The notes under the pieces were generated by a model. That model was not told where the DNA came from. It made no database searches and saw only the letters and a list, made by a program, of their open reading frames with translations. From the NCBI RefSeq assembly GCF_004322395.1, contig NZ_SCTW01000029.1, forward strand, positions 62,001 through 126,000: 64,000 nt of DNA, given 5' to 3'. Of this stretch, positions 1 through 8,763 are shown in pieces. The DNA comes from Methylobacter sp. (GTDB lineage: Bacteria; Pseudomonadota; Gammaproteobacteria; Methylococcales; Methylomonadaceae). How positions within the stretch are numbered: the stretch's first letter is position 1; every line of letters starts with the position of its first letter. Position numbers and translations under genes: made by a program.

Positions 1-1472
1 TGTTATTGACATTAATCGACTGGCCGTTTCGAGAAATACTCACGACCAGCAATATTCTGATGTTTTATCTGCTGGGGGTATTTTTTGTCGCCATTCGGTT
101 CGGTTTTTGGCCGTCTATTCTGGCATCATTGACTAACGCCGCCGCCTTCGCCTATTTCTTCGCTCCCCCGATTTTTTCCTTCGCAATCGCCGAGCCGGAA
201 AACCTGGCCGGGCTGGCGGTAACGATGGTGGTTGGTACGGTGACCAGCAAGTTGGCGGAAAACGTCCGCCACCAGGCCCGCGTGGCCGAACAGAGGGAGC
301 GGCGAGCGTCGGTCCTTTATCGATTGAGCAAGGAGTTAGCCGAAGCCCGTTTGGAAACAGAAATTATCGAAATCGGCGTGCATCATCTCTATGCCGAATT
401 CGGTGGACGAAACACGTTTTTATTTCCCGACCGCAACGGGCTTGTATGTTATCCCAATGAACCGCCCTTGGACATTTCTTTACAAGGCGCCGATTTGGGC
501 ATGGCTCGGCGGGTCTTCAACCACGGGCAGATGGAAAGCAATAGCATCGATACCTTTTCTAATGAAAAAGCTCTATACATGCCCCTGACCGGCTCAACAG
601 GAACCATTGGAGTACTGGTGCTTGAGTCCGTCAATCCGCGTCGAATATTCCTTCCCGAACAGCGCCAATTTTTAGGCGCTTTTATCAATCAAATCAGCCA
701 CGCTTTAGAAAGAGCCAGCTTAGCGGAACAAGCCAAGGACGCGACCTTGAAAATGCAGGCGGAAACCTTGCGTAATTCCCTGCTCAGCAGTATTTCCCAT
801 GATTTAAGAACGCCGCTGGCGGCCATCGTCTGCGCCGCCAGTACATTGGAAACGGATAGAGGGTATTTGAACGAAGACAGGAAAAGAAAATTGGCGAGCG
901 CAATCAGTGAGGAAGCTCAGCGTATGTCCGACCTGACCATCAAAATCCTGGAAATGGCGCGGCTGGAAGCCGGCGAAGTAGTGCTCAACCGGCAGTGGTG
1001 CGCACCGGAAGAAGTTGTCGGTAGTGCGTTACGACGGCTCGACAAGAAACTGAAAGGCCGGCAAGTCAATGTGTCTATGCCGGATGGGCAGGCGTTGGTT
1101 TATGTCGATGCGGTATTGTTGCAACAAGTCATAGTGAATTTGCTGGATAATGCCGACAAATATTCGCCGTCCGGATTGCCTATCGACATTTCGGTTGAAA
1201 CCACCCCGTTCGGATTGTCGATAGCCGTGGCGGACAGAGGATTGGGAATTCCTGAGGACTTGCAGGAAAAGATTTTCGACAAATTTTTTCGAATTCACAC
1301 AGAAAGCGCGCAAAGCGGCGTCGGTTTGGGCTTGCCCATTTGCCGCGCCATTGTCGAAGCCCACAGCGGTGAAATTCACACAACCAACCGCAGCATAGGC
1401 GGAGCGGTGTTTCAACTGCATCTTCCCGTGTTGGAAGCAGCCCCGACTATCGATTCGGAAGAGAAAGGCTGA
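1..1472 (+). CDS. kdpD: Sensor histidine kinase KdpD, C-terminal part (gene runs off the left edge)
   Basis: This is the sensor of the potassium-responsive KdpDE two-component system, acting in the inner membrane. What is visible starts inside the KdpD-type transmembrane domain (DUF4118: hydrophobic segments, then a basic stretch). A GAF-like region follows at about residues 100-240, then the HisKA dimerisation helix with the phosphoacceptor motif SISHDLRTPL, then an HATPase_c domain with N box (VNLLDNADKYS), G1 (ADRGLGIP) and G2 (GVGLGLPI). The frame is open to base 1, so the universal-stress and KdpD N-terminal sensor domains lie upstream. Four bases separate it from kdpE, as in an operon. 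No kdpFABC gene is visible, so the pump genes would have to be upstream or elsewhere. Confidence 0.9.
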   Translation, partial: LLTLIDWPFREILTTSNILMFYLLGVFFVAIRFGFWPSILASLTNAAAFAYFFAPPIFSFAIAEPENLAGLAVTMVVGTVTSKLAENVRHQARVAEQRERRASVLYRLSKELAEARLETEIIEIGVHHLYAEFGGRNTFLFPDRNGLVCYPNEPPLDISLQGADLGMARRVFNHGQMESNSIDTFSNEKALYMPLTGSTGTIGVLVLESVNPRRIFLPEQRQFLGAFINQISHALERASLAEQAKDATLKMQAETLRNSLLSSISHDLRTPLAAIVCAASTLETDRGYLNEDRKRKLASAISEEAQRMSDLTIKILEMARLEAGEVVLNRQWCAPEEVVGSALRRLDKKLKGRQVNVSMPDGQALVYVDAVLLQQVIVNLLDNADKYSPSGLPIDISVETTPFGLSIAVADRGLGIPEDLQEKIFDKFFRIHTESAQSGVGLGLPICRAIVEAHSGEIHTTNRSIGGAVFQLHLPVLEAAPTIDSEEKG

Positions 1473-1476
1473 CACC

Positions 1477-2181
1477 ATGAAAACCACAGGCCCACTACTT
1501 TTGCTGATTGAAGATGACCCACAGCTCCGGCCGTTGCTGACTACCGCGTTGGAAAGCCAGGATTATACGGTGCTTGCTGTTACCGGCGGACGCGAGGGCT
1601 TGACCGCCGCCCGCAACCGTCAGCCCGGCTTGCTTATTCTTGACTTAGGATTACCGGATATCGATGGACAGGAAGTCATCCGCCGTCTGCGCACTTGGTC
1701 CGAGCTGCCTATCATAGTGCTTTCGGCTCGCGACCAAGAAAACGATATTACCCAAGCGCTGGACAACGGCGCCGACGATTACCTGACCAAACCGTTCAGC
1801 ACCGCGGAATTGATGTCCCGCATTAAAGCCTTGCTCAGGCGCGTTGCCAAGTTGCCAGGTGGCGGCGCTCAGGAGTGTTTTCAGGTTGATGAACTGAAAA
1901 TAGAATTAACCCGGCGGCGGGTTTTTGTCGGCGAACAGGAAGTTCACTTAACGCCGACAGAATTCCGCTTGCTCAGCGTATTAGTGCGCAACGCCGGTTT
2001 CGTGGTGACTCATCGGCAATTGCTGGAAAAAGTTTGGGGCGCTTCTTACATCGAGCACAGCCACTACTTGCGAATCTACATGGGACAGTTGCGGCATAAG
2101 ATTGAATCCGACCCTGCCCGGCCACACTATTTACTGACTGAAGCAGGGGTGGGGTACCGGTTGAACACGGGAGAAAATTAG
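1477..2181 (+). CDS. kdpE: Response regulator KdpE, OmpR/PhoB family
   Basis: DNA-binding partner of KdpD, 234 residues, the usual length. The receiver domain (about residues 7-118) carries the acidic pocket EDD at 12-14, the phosphorylated aspartate D56 in LILDLGLPD, and the conserved Lys in LTKPF. A winged-helix effector domain (about 132-230) ends in the typical VGYRL motif. It follows kdpD by four bases. Known members activate kdpFABC under potassium limitation. That role is inferred here because the target operon is not visible. Confidence 0.92.
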   Translation: MKTTGPLLLLIEDDPQLRPLLTTALESQDYTVLAVTGGREGLTAARNRQPGLLILDLGLPDIDGQEVIRRLRTWSELPIIVLSARDQENDITQALDNGADDYLTKPFSTAELMSRIKALLRRVAKLPGGGAQECFQVDELKIELTRRRVFVGEQEVHLTPTEFRLLSVLVRNAGFVVTHRQLLEKVWGASYIEHSHYLRIYMGQLRHKIESDPARPHYLLTEAGVGYRLNTGEN

Positions 2182-2333
2182 CTTGATAGAATGTGTTGGC
2201 CGCGGCGAAGCGCATTACCCGCAGCCTGTGCGCTTCCTTATTCCCTCTCTCCGCCGTGGAATTGATAAAATTCTTACTTTTCATCAAAACTTAGTTGTAG
2301 CATAGTCATCACTATCAATTCACTTGAGTTTCC

Positions 2334-3506
2334 ATGTCTAGAGCAAACGATATACAACAGTTGTACGCACAAATGCGCGAATGGCGGCATCATCTGCACC
2401 GGTTTCCTGAAACTGCTTTTGAGGAAACCCAAACGGCGAAATTTATTGCCGATAAGCTGGCGAGTTTCGGCTTGGAAGTTCATCAAGGATTAGGCGAAAC
2501 TGGTGTTGTGGCTACGCTTACTGCCGGAAGCGGCGACAAAAAAATCGCTTTGCGGGCCGATATGGATGCTTTGTTTATTCAGGAGCAGAACTCTTTTGCC
2601 CACAAATCCTGCCACGACGGAAAAATGCATGCCTGCGGCCATGACGGCCATTCGGCGATGCTGCTGGGGGCGGCTTGCTATTTAGCCGAGCATCGCAACT
2701 TTAGCGGCACGGTGTATTTTATTTTTCAGCCAGCCGAGGAAGGGCGCGCGGGAGCCAAACGGATGATCGATGACGGCCTGTTTGAGAAATTCCCGGCCGA
2801 CTGCGTTTTTGGGTTGCATAATTTCCCCGATATTCCGCCGGGGCATTTCGCGGTTAAATCCGGCGCGATGATGGCGTCATTCGACTGTTTTGAAATTATT
2901 ATCGCTGGGCAAGCAACCCATGCCGCAATGCCGCATTTGGGCAATGACGCGATAGTTGCATCCGCCAAGCTGATTACCGCATTGCAGACCATTGTCAGCC
3001 GAACGGTTAATCCGATCGATCCGGCGGTAGTCAGCATTACCCAGATCCATGCGGGCAATACCTGGAATGCGCTGCCGGAATCGGTGCTGTTAAGAGGGAC
3101 TTTTCGCTGCTTTAGCAGTGAGGCTCAAAAAATCATTGCCGATAAAATCACCCGCTTGGTCAATGCTATCTGCGAGGGTTTTGAGGTCAGCGCAAAGATC
3201 AAATTCAATCCGGAAAATCCGGGCTATCCGGTGACTTTTAATGCGAAAGCGGAAACGGAACTGGCGCTACAAGTTGCGATGGCAGTGGCCGGAAAGGATT
3301 GTGTCGACCAACAACCAGCACTTTGCATGGGCTCGGAAGACTTTGCGTTTATGTTGCAGGAAAAACCGGGCTGTTATATCTGGATAGGCAACGGCTCTTC
3401 CGAAAACGGCTGTCTGCTGCATAACCCGCACTATGATTTTAATGACCGGATATTGCCGGTCGGCACGGCTTATTGGGTAAAACTGGTTGAAACGGTGTTA
3501 AGGTAA
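2334..3506 (+). CDS. M20 family amidohydrolase (HipO/AbgB-like N-acyl amino acid hydrolase)
   Basis: Cytosolic metallopeptidase-fold amidohydrolase, 390 residues, typical of the M20D subfamily (hippurate hydrolase, IAA-amino acid hydrolase, N-acetyldiaminopimelate deacetylase). Visible motifs are RADMDAL, the metal-binding HACGHDGHSA and the catalytic PAEEG, with an inserted dimerisation domain in the middle (about 185-300) and a C-terminal GSEDFAFM. Substrate specificity cannot be read from the sequence. It stands alone and converges on ribA, with a perfect palindrome between them. Confidence 0.88.
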   Translation: MSRANDIQQLYAQMREWRHHLHRFPETAFEETQTAKFIADKLASFGLEVHQGLGETGVVATLTAGSGDKKIALRADMDALFIQEQNSFAHKSCHDGKMHACGHDGHSAMLLGAACYLAEHRNFSGTVYFIFQPAEEGRAGAKRMIDDGLFEKFPADCVFGLHNFPDIPPGHFAVKSGAMMASFDCFEIIIAGQATHAAMPHLGNDAIVASAKLITALQTIVSRTVNPIDPAVVSITQIHAGNTWNALPESVLLRGTFRCFSSEAQKIIADKITRLVNAICEGFEVSAKIKFNPENPGYPVTFNAKAETELALQVAMAVAGKDCVDQQPALCMGSEDFAFMLQEKPGCYIWIGNGSSENGCLLHNPHYDFNDRILPVGTAYWVKLVETVLR

Positions 3507-3525
3507 TCAAGGCCTTAGAGTATTC

Positions 3526-3558
3526 AGATCTTCCAGGTTTTTAAAACCTGGAAGATCT
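3526..3558. terminator. Perfect 16-bp-arm palindrome between convergent genes
   Basis: Arms AGATCTTCCAGGTTTT (3526-3541) and AAAACCTGGAAGATCT (3543-3558) are exact reverse complements with one base between. It lies between the stop codons of the convergent M20 gene and ribA. The run of T/A at the centre rather than after the stem makes it an atypical intrinsic terminator. It could equally be a copy of a dispersed palindromic repeat that serves as a bidirectional terminator. Confidence 0.6.
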
Positions 3559-3561
3559 AAT

Positions 3562-4170
3562 TCAGCTCTTTTTCGGTTCAAACAGCATGTGCGCCATTTT
3601 TTTTGCTTTGGTTTTTAAATAACCGACATTGTCTTCGTGAGCCACGGCCTCGACCGGAATGCGGCCAGCCACGTTAATGCCGAGCTTTTTCAGCTCTTCT
3701 ATTTTCTTGGGGTTGTTGGTGATCAGTTCTATGGACTTTACGTTCAGGTTTTCCAGCATTAACGCAGCAATGCCGTATTCCCTTTCGTCGGCAAGATGGC
3801 CCAAATGGATGTTTGCATCGACGGTATCCATGCCTTGATCCTGCAAATTATAAGCCTGTAGTTTTTTCAATAAGCCGATGCCGCGCCCTTCCTGACGCAG
3901 ATAAATCAACACGCCGAAACCGGCTTTATCGATAATTTGCATCGCCATATCAAGCTGCTCGCCGCAGTCGCAACGCCTTGAACCTAATACATCGCCGGTA
4001 AAACATTCGGAATGGATGCGCACCGGCACATTTTCCTTGTCCGCGACATCGCCTTTAACCAGGGCTACATGCTCCTTGTCATCAATGGTATTGCTGTAAT
4101 AATGCAGTATAAATTCGCCGTGTTTGGTCGGGATCGGCGTCTGTACCAAATTTTCTAATTGTGGCTTCAC
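3562..4170 (-). CDS. ribA: GTP cyclohydrolase II
   Basis: First committed enzyme of riboflavin synthesis, converting GTP to 2,5-diamino-6-ribosylamino-4-pyrimidinone 5'-phosphate, formate and pyrophosphate. It is 202 residues, the length of stand-alone RibA (no DHBP synthase domain fused). The zinc ligands are visible as C56, C67 and C69 in ECFTGDVLGSRRCDCG, and the GTP-binding catalytic motif RQEGRGIGL is intact. It is separated from other rib genes, as often in gammaproteobacteria. Confidence 0.95.
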   Translation of the reverse strand: MKPQLENLVQTPIPTKHGEFILHYYSNTIDDKEHVALVKGDVADKENVPVRIHSECFTGDVLGSRRCDCGEQLDMAMQIIDKAGFGVLIYLRQEGRGIGLLKKLQAYNLQDQGMDTVDANIHLGHLADEREYGIAALMLENLNVKSIELITNNPKKIEELKKLGINVAGRIPVEAVAHEDNVGYLKTKAKKMAHMLFEPKKS

Positions 4171-4315
4171 TTAAATATAACTAATCCAAAAATTGACTGT
4201 ATTTTACCCAATTTGGCGGCTATCCAGTTAAAAAGTTTCATGCCGGTTGGGCCTTATGATTTCTAACAAAACGTATGATGTTTTTGTTTTTCCGCCTGGT
4301 ATAAAGACATCCGCT

Positions 4316-4368
4316 GTAGGGCATGCCGTGCGCGCCTTGGGAGCTAAGGCGCGCACGGCACGCCCTAC
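4316..4368. repeat. Palindromic repeat, GTAGGGC family, copy 1
   Basis: Near-perfect inverted repeat: left arm 4316-4338 beginning GTAGGGCATGCCGTGCG, right arm 4346-4368 ending CGGCACGCCCTAC, one mismatch and a 7-base loop. A close relative lies at 58397-58449. It sits between ribA and the convergent end of the methyltransferase gene. The rest of the 213-base ribA/methyltransferase gap is AT-rich with no gene seen. Confidence 0.85.
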
Positions 4369-4383
4369 GTATGAAATTCTCCG

Positions 4384-5001
4384 CTATTTTCTGGCTTCAA
4401 TCAGCTTGATAATGTCGCCGCTACGTTCATCGACATTCACCGAGGTAAAAGCGCAGGCTTTAACGTTTTTAACAGTGTTTCTGTTAATATTGGCTCCGAA
4501 TAGACTGACAACGACAGGGTTAAGCAAGTTCATGACCGCTGCAACCATGCGGTTTGAACTTATCACATGTTCCAGCAATAAAACCTGTCCGCCCGGCTTG
4601 CAGACACGGTAAAGCTCTTTCAATCCTTTTATCGGTAACGGCACTGAACAAAACACAAAAGAGCAAATAACCGTATCGAAACTGTTATCGGCAAAATATA
4701 ACGACTGAACGTCCATCAGCTCCAGCTCAACATTGACATTTTTCCTGTCGCGTTTTTTCTCCGCCTGCTTTAGCATTTGCCCGCTAAAATCAATCGCGGT
4801 TATTCTGGCATCCTTGGGGTAATAATCGAAATTTTTGCCCGTCCCTACGCCAACTTCAAGAATATGATGGCCTTCGACTTTGGCCCATAATCTCTTCCTC
4901 CAGCTTCTAAAAAACAGTCCTTCCATGACCGCTTCCATGCCTTCAAAATAGGGAGCAATCCGGTCGTATCGTTTTCTAATGGCGGCGCTGTCTGGCTTCA
5001 T
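4384..5001 (-). CDS. Class I SAM-dependent methyltransferase (UbiE/PmtA-like)
   Basis: 205 residues with a Rossmann-type methyltransferase fold: the SAM-binding glycine motif EVGVGTGKNF (about 48-57), acidic motif II in ITAIDFS, and a post-I VICSFVFCSV segment. The N-terminal stretch YDRIAPYFEGMEAVME resembles phospholipid N-methyltransferases and UbiE relatives. The substrate could be a quinone, a phospholipid or something else. No neighbouring gene helps decide. Confidence 0.8.
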   Translation of the reverse strand: MKPDSAAIRKRYDRIAPYFEGMEAVMEGLFFRSWRKRLWAKVEGHHILEVGVGTGKNFDYYPKDARITAIDFSGQMLKQAEKKRDRKNVNVELELMDVQSLYFADNSFDTVICSFVFCSVPLPIKGLKELYRVCKPGGQVLLLEHVISSNRMVAAVMNLLNPVVVSLFGANINRNTVKNVKACAFTSVNVDERSGDIIKLIEARK

Positions 5002-5124
5002 AATGGCTTCAGGTAGTTAATCGGGAGCTGCATAGTACAGCGCAAGCTTGGCTGTCATCAACAACAATATGGCGGCAAGGTAACTCGCAAAAAACTAACC
5101 ACTACAATCACTTTGTAGCCAAAA

Positions 5125-5210
5125 ATGGAACGCTGATGACGCAGATGAATATGATAAACGCAGAGTATTCATAAAAAAGCTTAGTTTAATCATACTCATC
5201 TGCGTTCCAT
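5125..5210. repeat. Imperfect inverted repeat (GGAACGCNGATGA element)
   Basis: Left arm 5125-5154 (ATGGAACGCTGATGACGCAG and onward to ATATGAT) and right arm 5189-5210 (ATCATACTCATCTGCGTTCC, then AT) are reverse complements, apart from an extra TGATGACGC-type duplication in the left arm. This element family is recognisable in many proteobacterial genomes. It fills most of the 262-base space between glgP and the divergent methyltransferase. No coding potential was seen there. Confidence 0.65.
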
Positions 5211-5263
5211 TGTATTTAATAACCAGATATTTTATTTATTGCGAGTAGTTACCAATTGATTTA

Positions 5264-7771
5264 TCAGGGATATTGCACAGGCACTGGCTCCAATTTCCAG
5301 ATCTCCCGGTTATAGTCGCTGATGGTTCTGTCCGTGGAAAATTTGCCGCTGTTTGCACAGTTTAATATGCTCATCCGGGTCCAATGGTCTTTATCCTGAT
5401 AGGCGGATTCCACCCGTTTTTGCGCGTCGATATAGCTCCTGAAATCCGCGATTGTCATCCATGGGTCATACTTGCTTTTAATCGATGCAATCAGCTCGTC
5501 GAAGATGCCCGGTTCAAACTGGTTGAAATGCCCGCTTTCCAATAGATTCATCACCCTTTGCAAATCCTCATCCTGATCGATGATAGCTGTCGGTTCGTAA
5601 TGCTCACGCCTTGCTTCGATCTGCTCTTCGGTCAAGCCGAACAGAAAAAAGTTTTCATTGCCGACTTCTTCCCTTATTTCAATATTAGCACCATCCAATG
5701 TGCCGATAGTTAAAGCGCCGTTCATCATCAGCTTCATATTGCCGGTGCCGGAAGCCTCTTTGCCTGCGGTAGAAATCTGCTCGGAAAGATCGGCCGCAGG
5801 GCAAATAATTTCCATCGCTGAAACCCGATAGTCCGTCAAAAAACACAGAATCAGCTTATCGTCTACCTCGGGATCCGAATTAATAACCTGGGCGACATTA
5901 TTAATCAGTTTAATGGTTTTTTTTGCCATCGCATAACCGGGCGCTGCCTTGCCGCCAATCAACACGCAACGTGCAACCCAGTTTGTTGTCTCGCCGCGCT
6001 TAATGCGATCGTATAGATGAATGACATGCAGCACGTTTAATATCTGCCGCTTGTATTCGTGGATGCGTTTAACCTGTACATCGAACAGTGCATTCGGATT
6101 TAAATCGATGTCCTGATATTTTTTATTGTGTGCGACCAGGCGTTGTTTTGCATGTTGTTTTATAGTGCGCCAGCGATCCCGGAACCCGGCATCTTCGGCA
6201 AAGGACTCCAGTTTTTTTAATTCATCCAGATGGGTTATCCAGCCGTCACCAATTGTCTCGGTTATCAGCGCGGCTAATTCCGGGTTACAAGAAGCCAGCC
6301 AGCGGCGCGGGGTCACACCGTTGGTCTTGTTGTTGAACTTGTGCGGCCATAATTCGTAAAAGTCGCAAAACAGGCCCTGTTGCAGCAGTTGGGAATGCAA
6401 TTGGGCCACGCCATTGACCGAAAAACTGCCGACTATCGCAAGATAAGCCATGCGAACCTGCTGCTCGGCGCCTTCCTCGATGATCGACATTCTATTCAAT
6501 CTGGCTTTATCGCCGGGCCAACGCGCGGCAACTTCCGACATAAAATGAGCGTTGATTTCAAAGATAATCTCCATCAACCTCGGCAATAATTTTTGCATCA
6601 GCCCGACCGGCCATTTTTCCAGCGCTTCAGGCAGCAAGGTGTGGTTGGTATAAGCCATGGTTTGCCGGGTAATCTCCCAAGCTGAAGCCCATGACAGGCC
6701 ATGCACATCCATTAGCAGGCGCATCAGTTCGGCAATGGCGATGCTCGGATGGGTGTCGTTTAACTGAAAACAGCTTTTCTTCGCAAAATGACTAAAATCG
6801 TTTCCATGTTGCCTGATCCAATGAGAGATAACATCCTGCAAGCTCGCGGAAGCTAGGAAATATTGCTGGCGCAATCTTAATTCCTTGCCGTTTTCGTTGG
6901 CGTCATTGGGATACAGCACCATGGTAATGTGTTCTGCGGTAACTTTTGCGGCGACCGATTCGGCATAATCGCCGGCGTTGAATTCATCCAGGTTAAACTC
7001 CTCCGTCGCCACGGCTTTCCATAAACGCAACGTGTTGACGGTATTGTTTTTAAACCCCGGTATCGGCGTGTCGAAAGGGACAGCCAACACATCATTGGTG
7101 CTGATCCAGCAGACTCGCTGATTGCCTTGTTCATCGGTCTGTATTTCGGTATGTCCGCCAAGTTTGATGCGTAGCGAATATTCCAGCCGCTCAACTTCCC
7201 AGACATTGCCGTAGCGCAACCAGTGATCCGGCTTTTCGACCTGCTCGCCGTTGACAATCGTTTGGGTAAACATGCCGTATTCATAACGCAAACCATAACC
7301 CAGGGCCGGCAATTGCAAGGTCGCGCAACTGTCTATAAAACAGGCCGCTAACCGCCCCAAGCCGCCATTGCCCAAGCCTGCGTCAAGTTCCCTGTCAACC
7401 AGCTCTTCGATTTCAATGCCCAAATCGTACATGGCCTGAGTGGCTTCATCGGTTATGCCAAGATTAAGCATCGCATTGCTCAAGGTTCTGCCCATCAAAA
7501 ATTCCATGGACATGTAGAATACCTGCCTGCTATCCGTGTTTTTGTAGGTTTTATAGGTGGATTTCCAGCGCTCCATCAGCCGGTCGCGGATGGACAAGGA
7601 CAAGGCCTCGCAGGCATAGAAAGGCGATGACCGGAAAGTTACATCCCGCCCCAGCAAATGAACATAATACCGTTTAAAGTCATCAATAAAGTCCTCTTTT
7701 TTTATTCCCAATATCGCGACATCGGTGATTGAAGATTTAGGCTTGCTCATAACAAATCGTTTATTAGGCAT
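5264..7771 (-). CDS. glgP: Glycogen/starch phosphorylase
   Basis: Degrades alpha-1,4-glucan to glucose 1-phosphate in the cytosol. It is 835 residues, a normal length for the GT35 family. The pyridoxal-phosphate lysine is K680 in GTGNMKLMMNGALTIGTLDG. The N-terminal MSMEFLMGR and GNGGLGRLAACF blocks and NGVTPRRW are typical. The start at 7771 is backed by a TTGGAG Shine-Dalgarno six bases upstream. A second possible start is MSKPK, seven codons in. It is the only glycogen gene visible, with no synthase or branching enzyme nearby. Confidence 0.96.
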   Translation of the reverse strand: MPNKRFVMSKPKSSITDVAILGIKKEDFIDDFKRYYVHLLGRDVTFRSSPFYACEALSLSIRDRLMERWKSTYKTYKNTDSRQVFYMSMEFLMGRTLSNAMLNLGITDEATQAMYDLGIEIEELVDRELDAGLGNGGLGRLAACFIDSCATLQLPALGYGLRYEYGMFTQTIVNGEQVEKPDHWLRYGNVWEVERLEYSLRIKLGGHTEIQTDEQGNQRVCWISTNDVLAVPFDTPIPGFKNNTVNTLRLWKAVATEEFNLDEFNAGDYAESVAAKVTAEHITMVLYPNDANENGKELRLRQQYFLASASLQDVISHWIRQHGNDFSHFAKKSCFQLNDTHPSIAIAELMRLLMDVHGLSWASAWEITRQTMAYTNHTLLPEALEKWPVGLMQKLLPRLMEIIFEINAHFMSEVAARWPGDKARLNRMSIIEEGAEQQVRMAYLAIVGSFSVNGVAQLHSQLLQQGLFCDFYELWPHKFNNKTNGVTPRRWLASCNPELAALITETIGDGWITHLDELKKLESFAEDAGFRDRWRTIKQHAKQRLVAHNKKYQDIDLNPNALFDVQVKRIHEYKRQILNVLHVIHLYDRIKRGETTNWVARCVLIGGKAAPGYAMAKKTIKLINNVAQVINSDPEVDDKLILCFLTDYRVSAMEIICPAADLSEQISTAGKEASGTGNMKLMMNGALTIGTLDGANIEIREEVGNENFFLFGLTEEQIEARREHYEPTAIIDQDEDLQRVMNLLESGHFNQFEPGIFDELIASIKSKYDPWMTIADFRSYIDAQKRVESAYQDKDHWTRMSILNCANSGKFSTDRTISDYNREIWKLEPVPVQYP

Positions 7772-7824
7772 GATCTACTCCAAGAGGTGAATGAGGATAA
7801 GGTATTAGTTTAGATAGCGTTCCT

Positions 7825-8601
7825 TTATTGTTTGTTGGATTTTATTTTGCGTAGTTGTTGACAACACACGGACCAGATTTCCTGCCACAATGCATCGTAA
7901 GCAGCTATGGATTGGCTTTTCTTGACATAGCTGCCTAACGGCATACGCTCCAGGCCCATGCGTTCAATGTCGCTTGCGTAAGGGATCGAGGCAGTTAAAA
8001 TCTCGGGGTGGCTTTCAGTCAGGCTAGCCATAATGTCCCGATGCATTTTTTTGCGCCGGTCGACCATCGAGAAGAATGGAACCAGCGCCAACTTATTCAG
8101 ATCATTGTCTTTGATAAATTTTTCCAGCTGCTCCAATGTTCTTAACGACAATGTGGTAGGAATTATTGGCGACAACAGAATATCGGCAGCCTCAAAAACG
8201 GCTTCGGATAACAGCGAAATATTGGGCGGACAATCCAGAAAAATAAAGTCGTATTCTTCTGCCAAGGGCTTCAGGAGTTTTTTAAGCTGTTGGGTCGGTT
8301 TTTTCTTGGCATCCAGAACCAAATCCAAGTTTCTAAACGAAAAATCGGCCGGCAATAAATCCAGATTTTCAAAGTCAGTACCTTTAATCAGGCCGTCCAG
8401 TTCGCGTTTTCCGGCGATCAGCTCTCTGCTGCCGCCTTTGACCTTGGGCTTGATGCGGAAATAATAGCTGCTGGCTCCCTGCGGATCAAGATCCCACACC
8501 AAGACACGGTGACCGTTGCGAGCTGCCGTGTATGCCAGATTTACCGCGCTTGAGGTTTTGCCAACACCACCCTTGATGCTGTAAACAGCTAATACGTTCA
8601 T
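7825..8601 (-). CDS. Orphan ParA/MinD-family ATPase
   Basis: 258-residue P-loop ATPase with the deviant Walker A motif KGGVGKTSSAVNLAY (from residue 10), Walker A' VWDLDPQGASS and Walker B FIFLDCPPN. The family positions cargo such as plasmids, chromosomes, chemoreceptors or carboxysomes. No ParB or other partner gene is adjacent, so it is not a plasmid partition locus by context. It is co-directional with glgP, 53 bases apart, so they may be transcribed together. The cargo is unknown. Confidence 0.85.
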   Translation of the reverse strand: MNVLAVYSIKGGVGKTSSAVNLAYTAARNGHRVLVWDLDPQGASSYYFRIKPKVKGGSRELIAGKRELDGLIKGTDFENLDLLPADFSFRNLDLVLDAKKKPTQQLKKLLKPLAEEYDFIFLDCPPNISLLSEAVFEAADILLSPIIPTTLSLRTLEQLEKFIKDNDLNKLALVPFFSMVDRRKKMHRDIMASLTESHPEILTASIPYASDIERMGLERMPLGSYVKKSQSIAAYDALWQEIWSVCCQQLRKIKSNKQ

Positions 8602-8763
8602 TACATGGTCTCGTGTTTATTCGGTAAAGTTGAAACACGATAACACAACCGCTGATATTGACAAGGCTACCGTAGCGTCAATCACAGGAATCGATTACAT
8701 CCGTTTGGGGACCATATTAGCTGAGAATATCCGGGCAAGATCTTCTGCCTAATGTTCGCTAGC

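Noticed and set aside
1029-1487. 152-codon open frame on the minus strand opposite kdpD/kdpE
   Set aside because: It lies wholly opposite conserved coding sequence, and the product resembles no protein. Its length reflects codon bias of the real gene.
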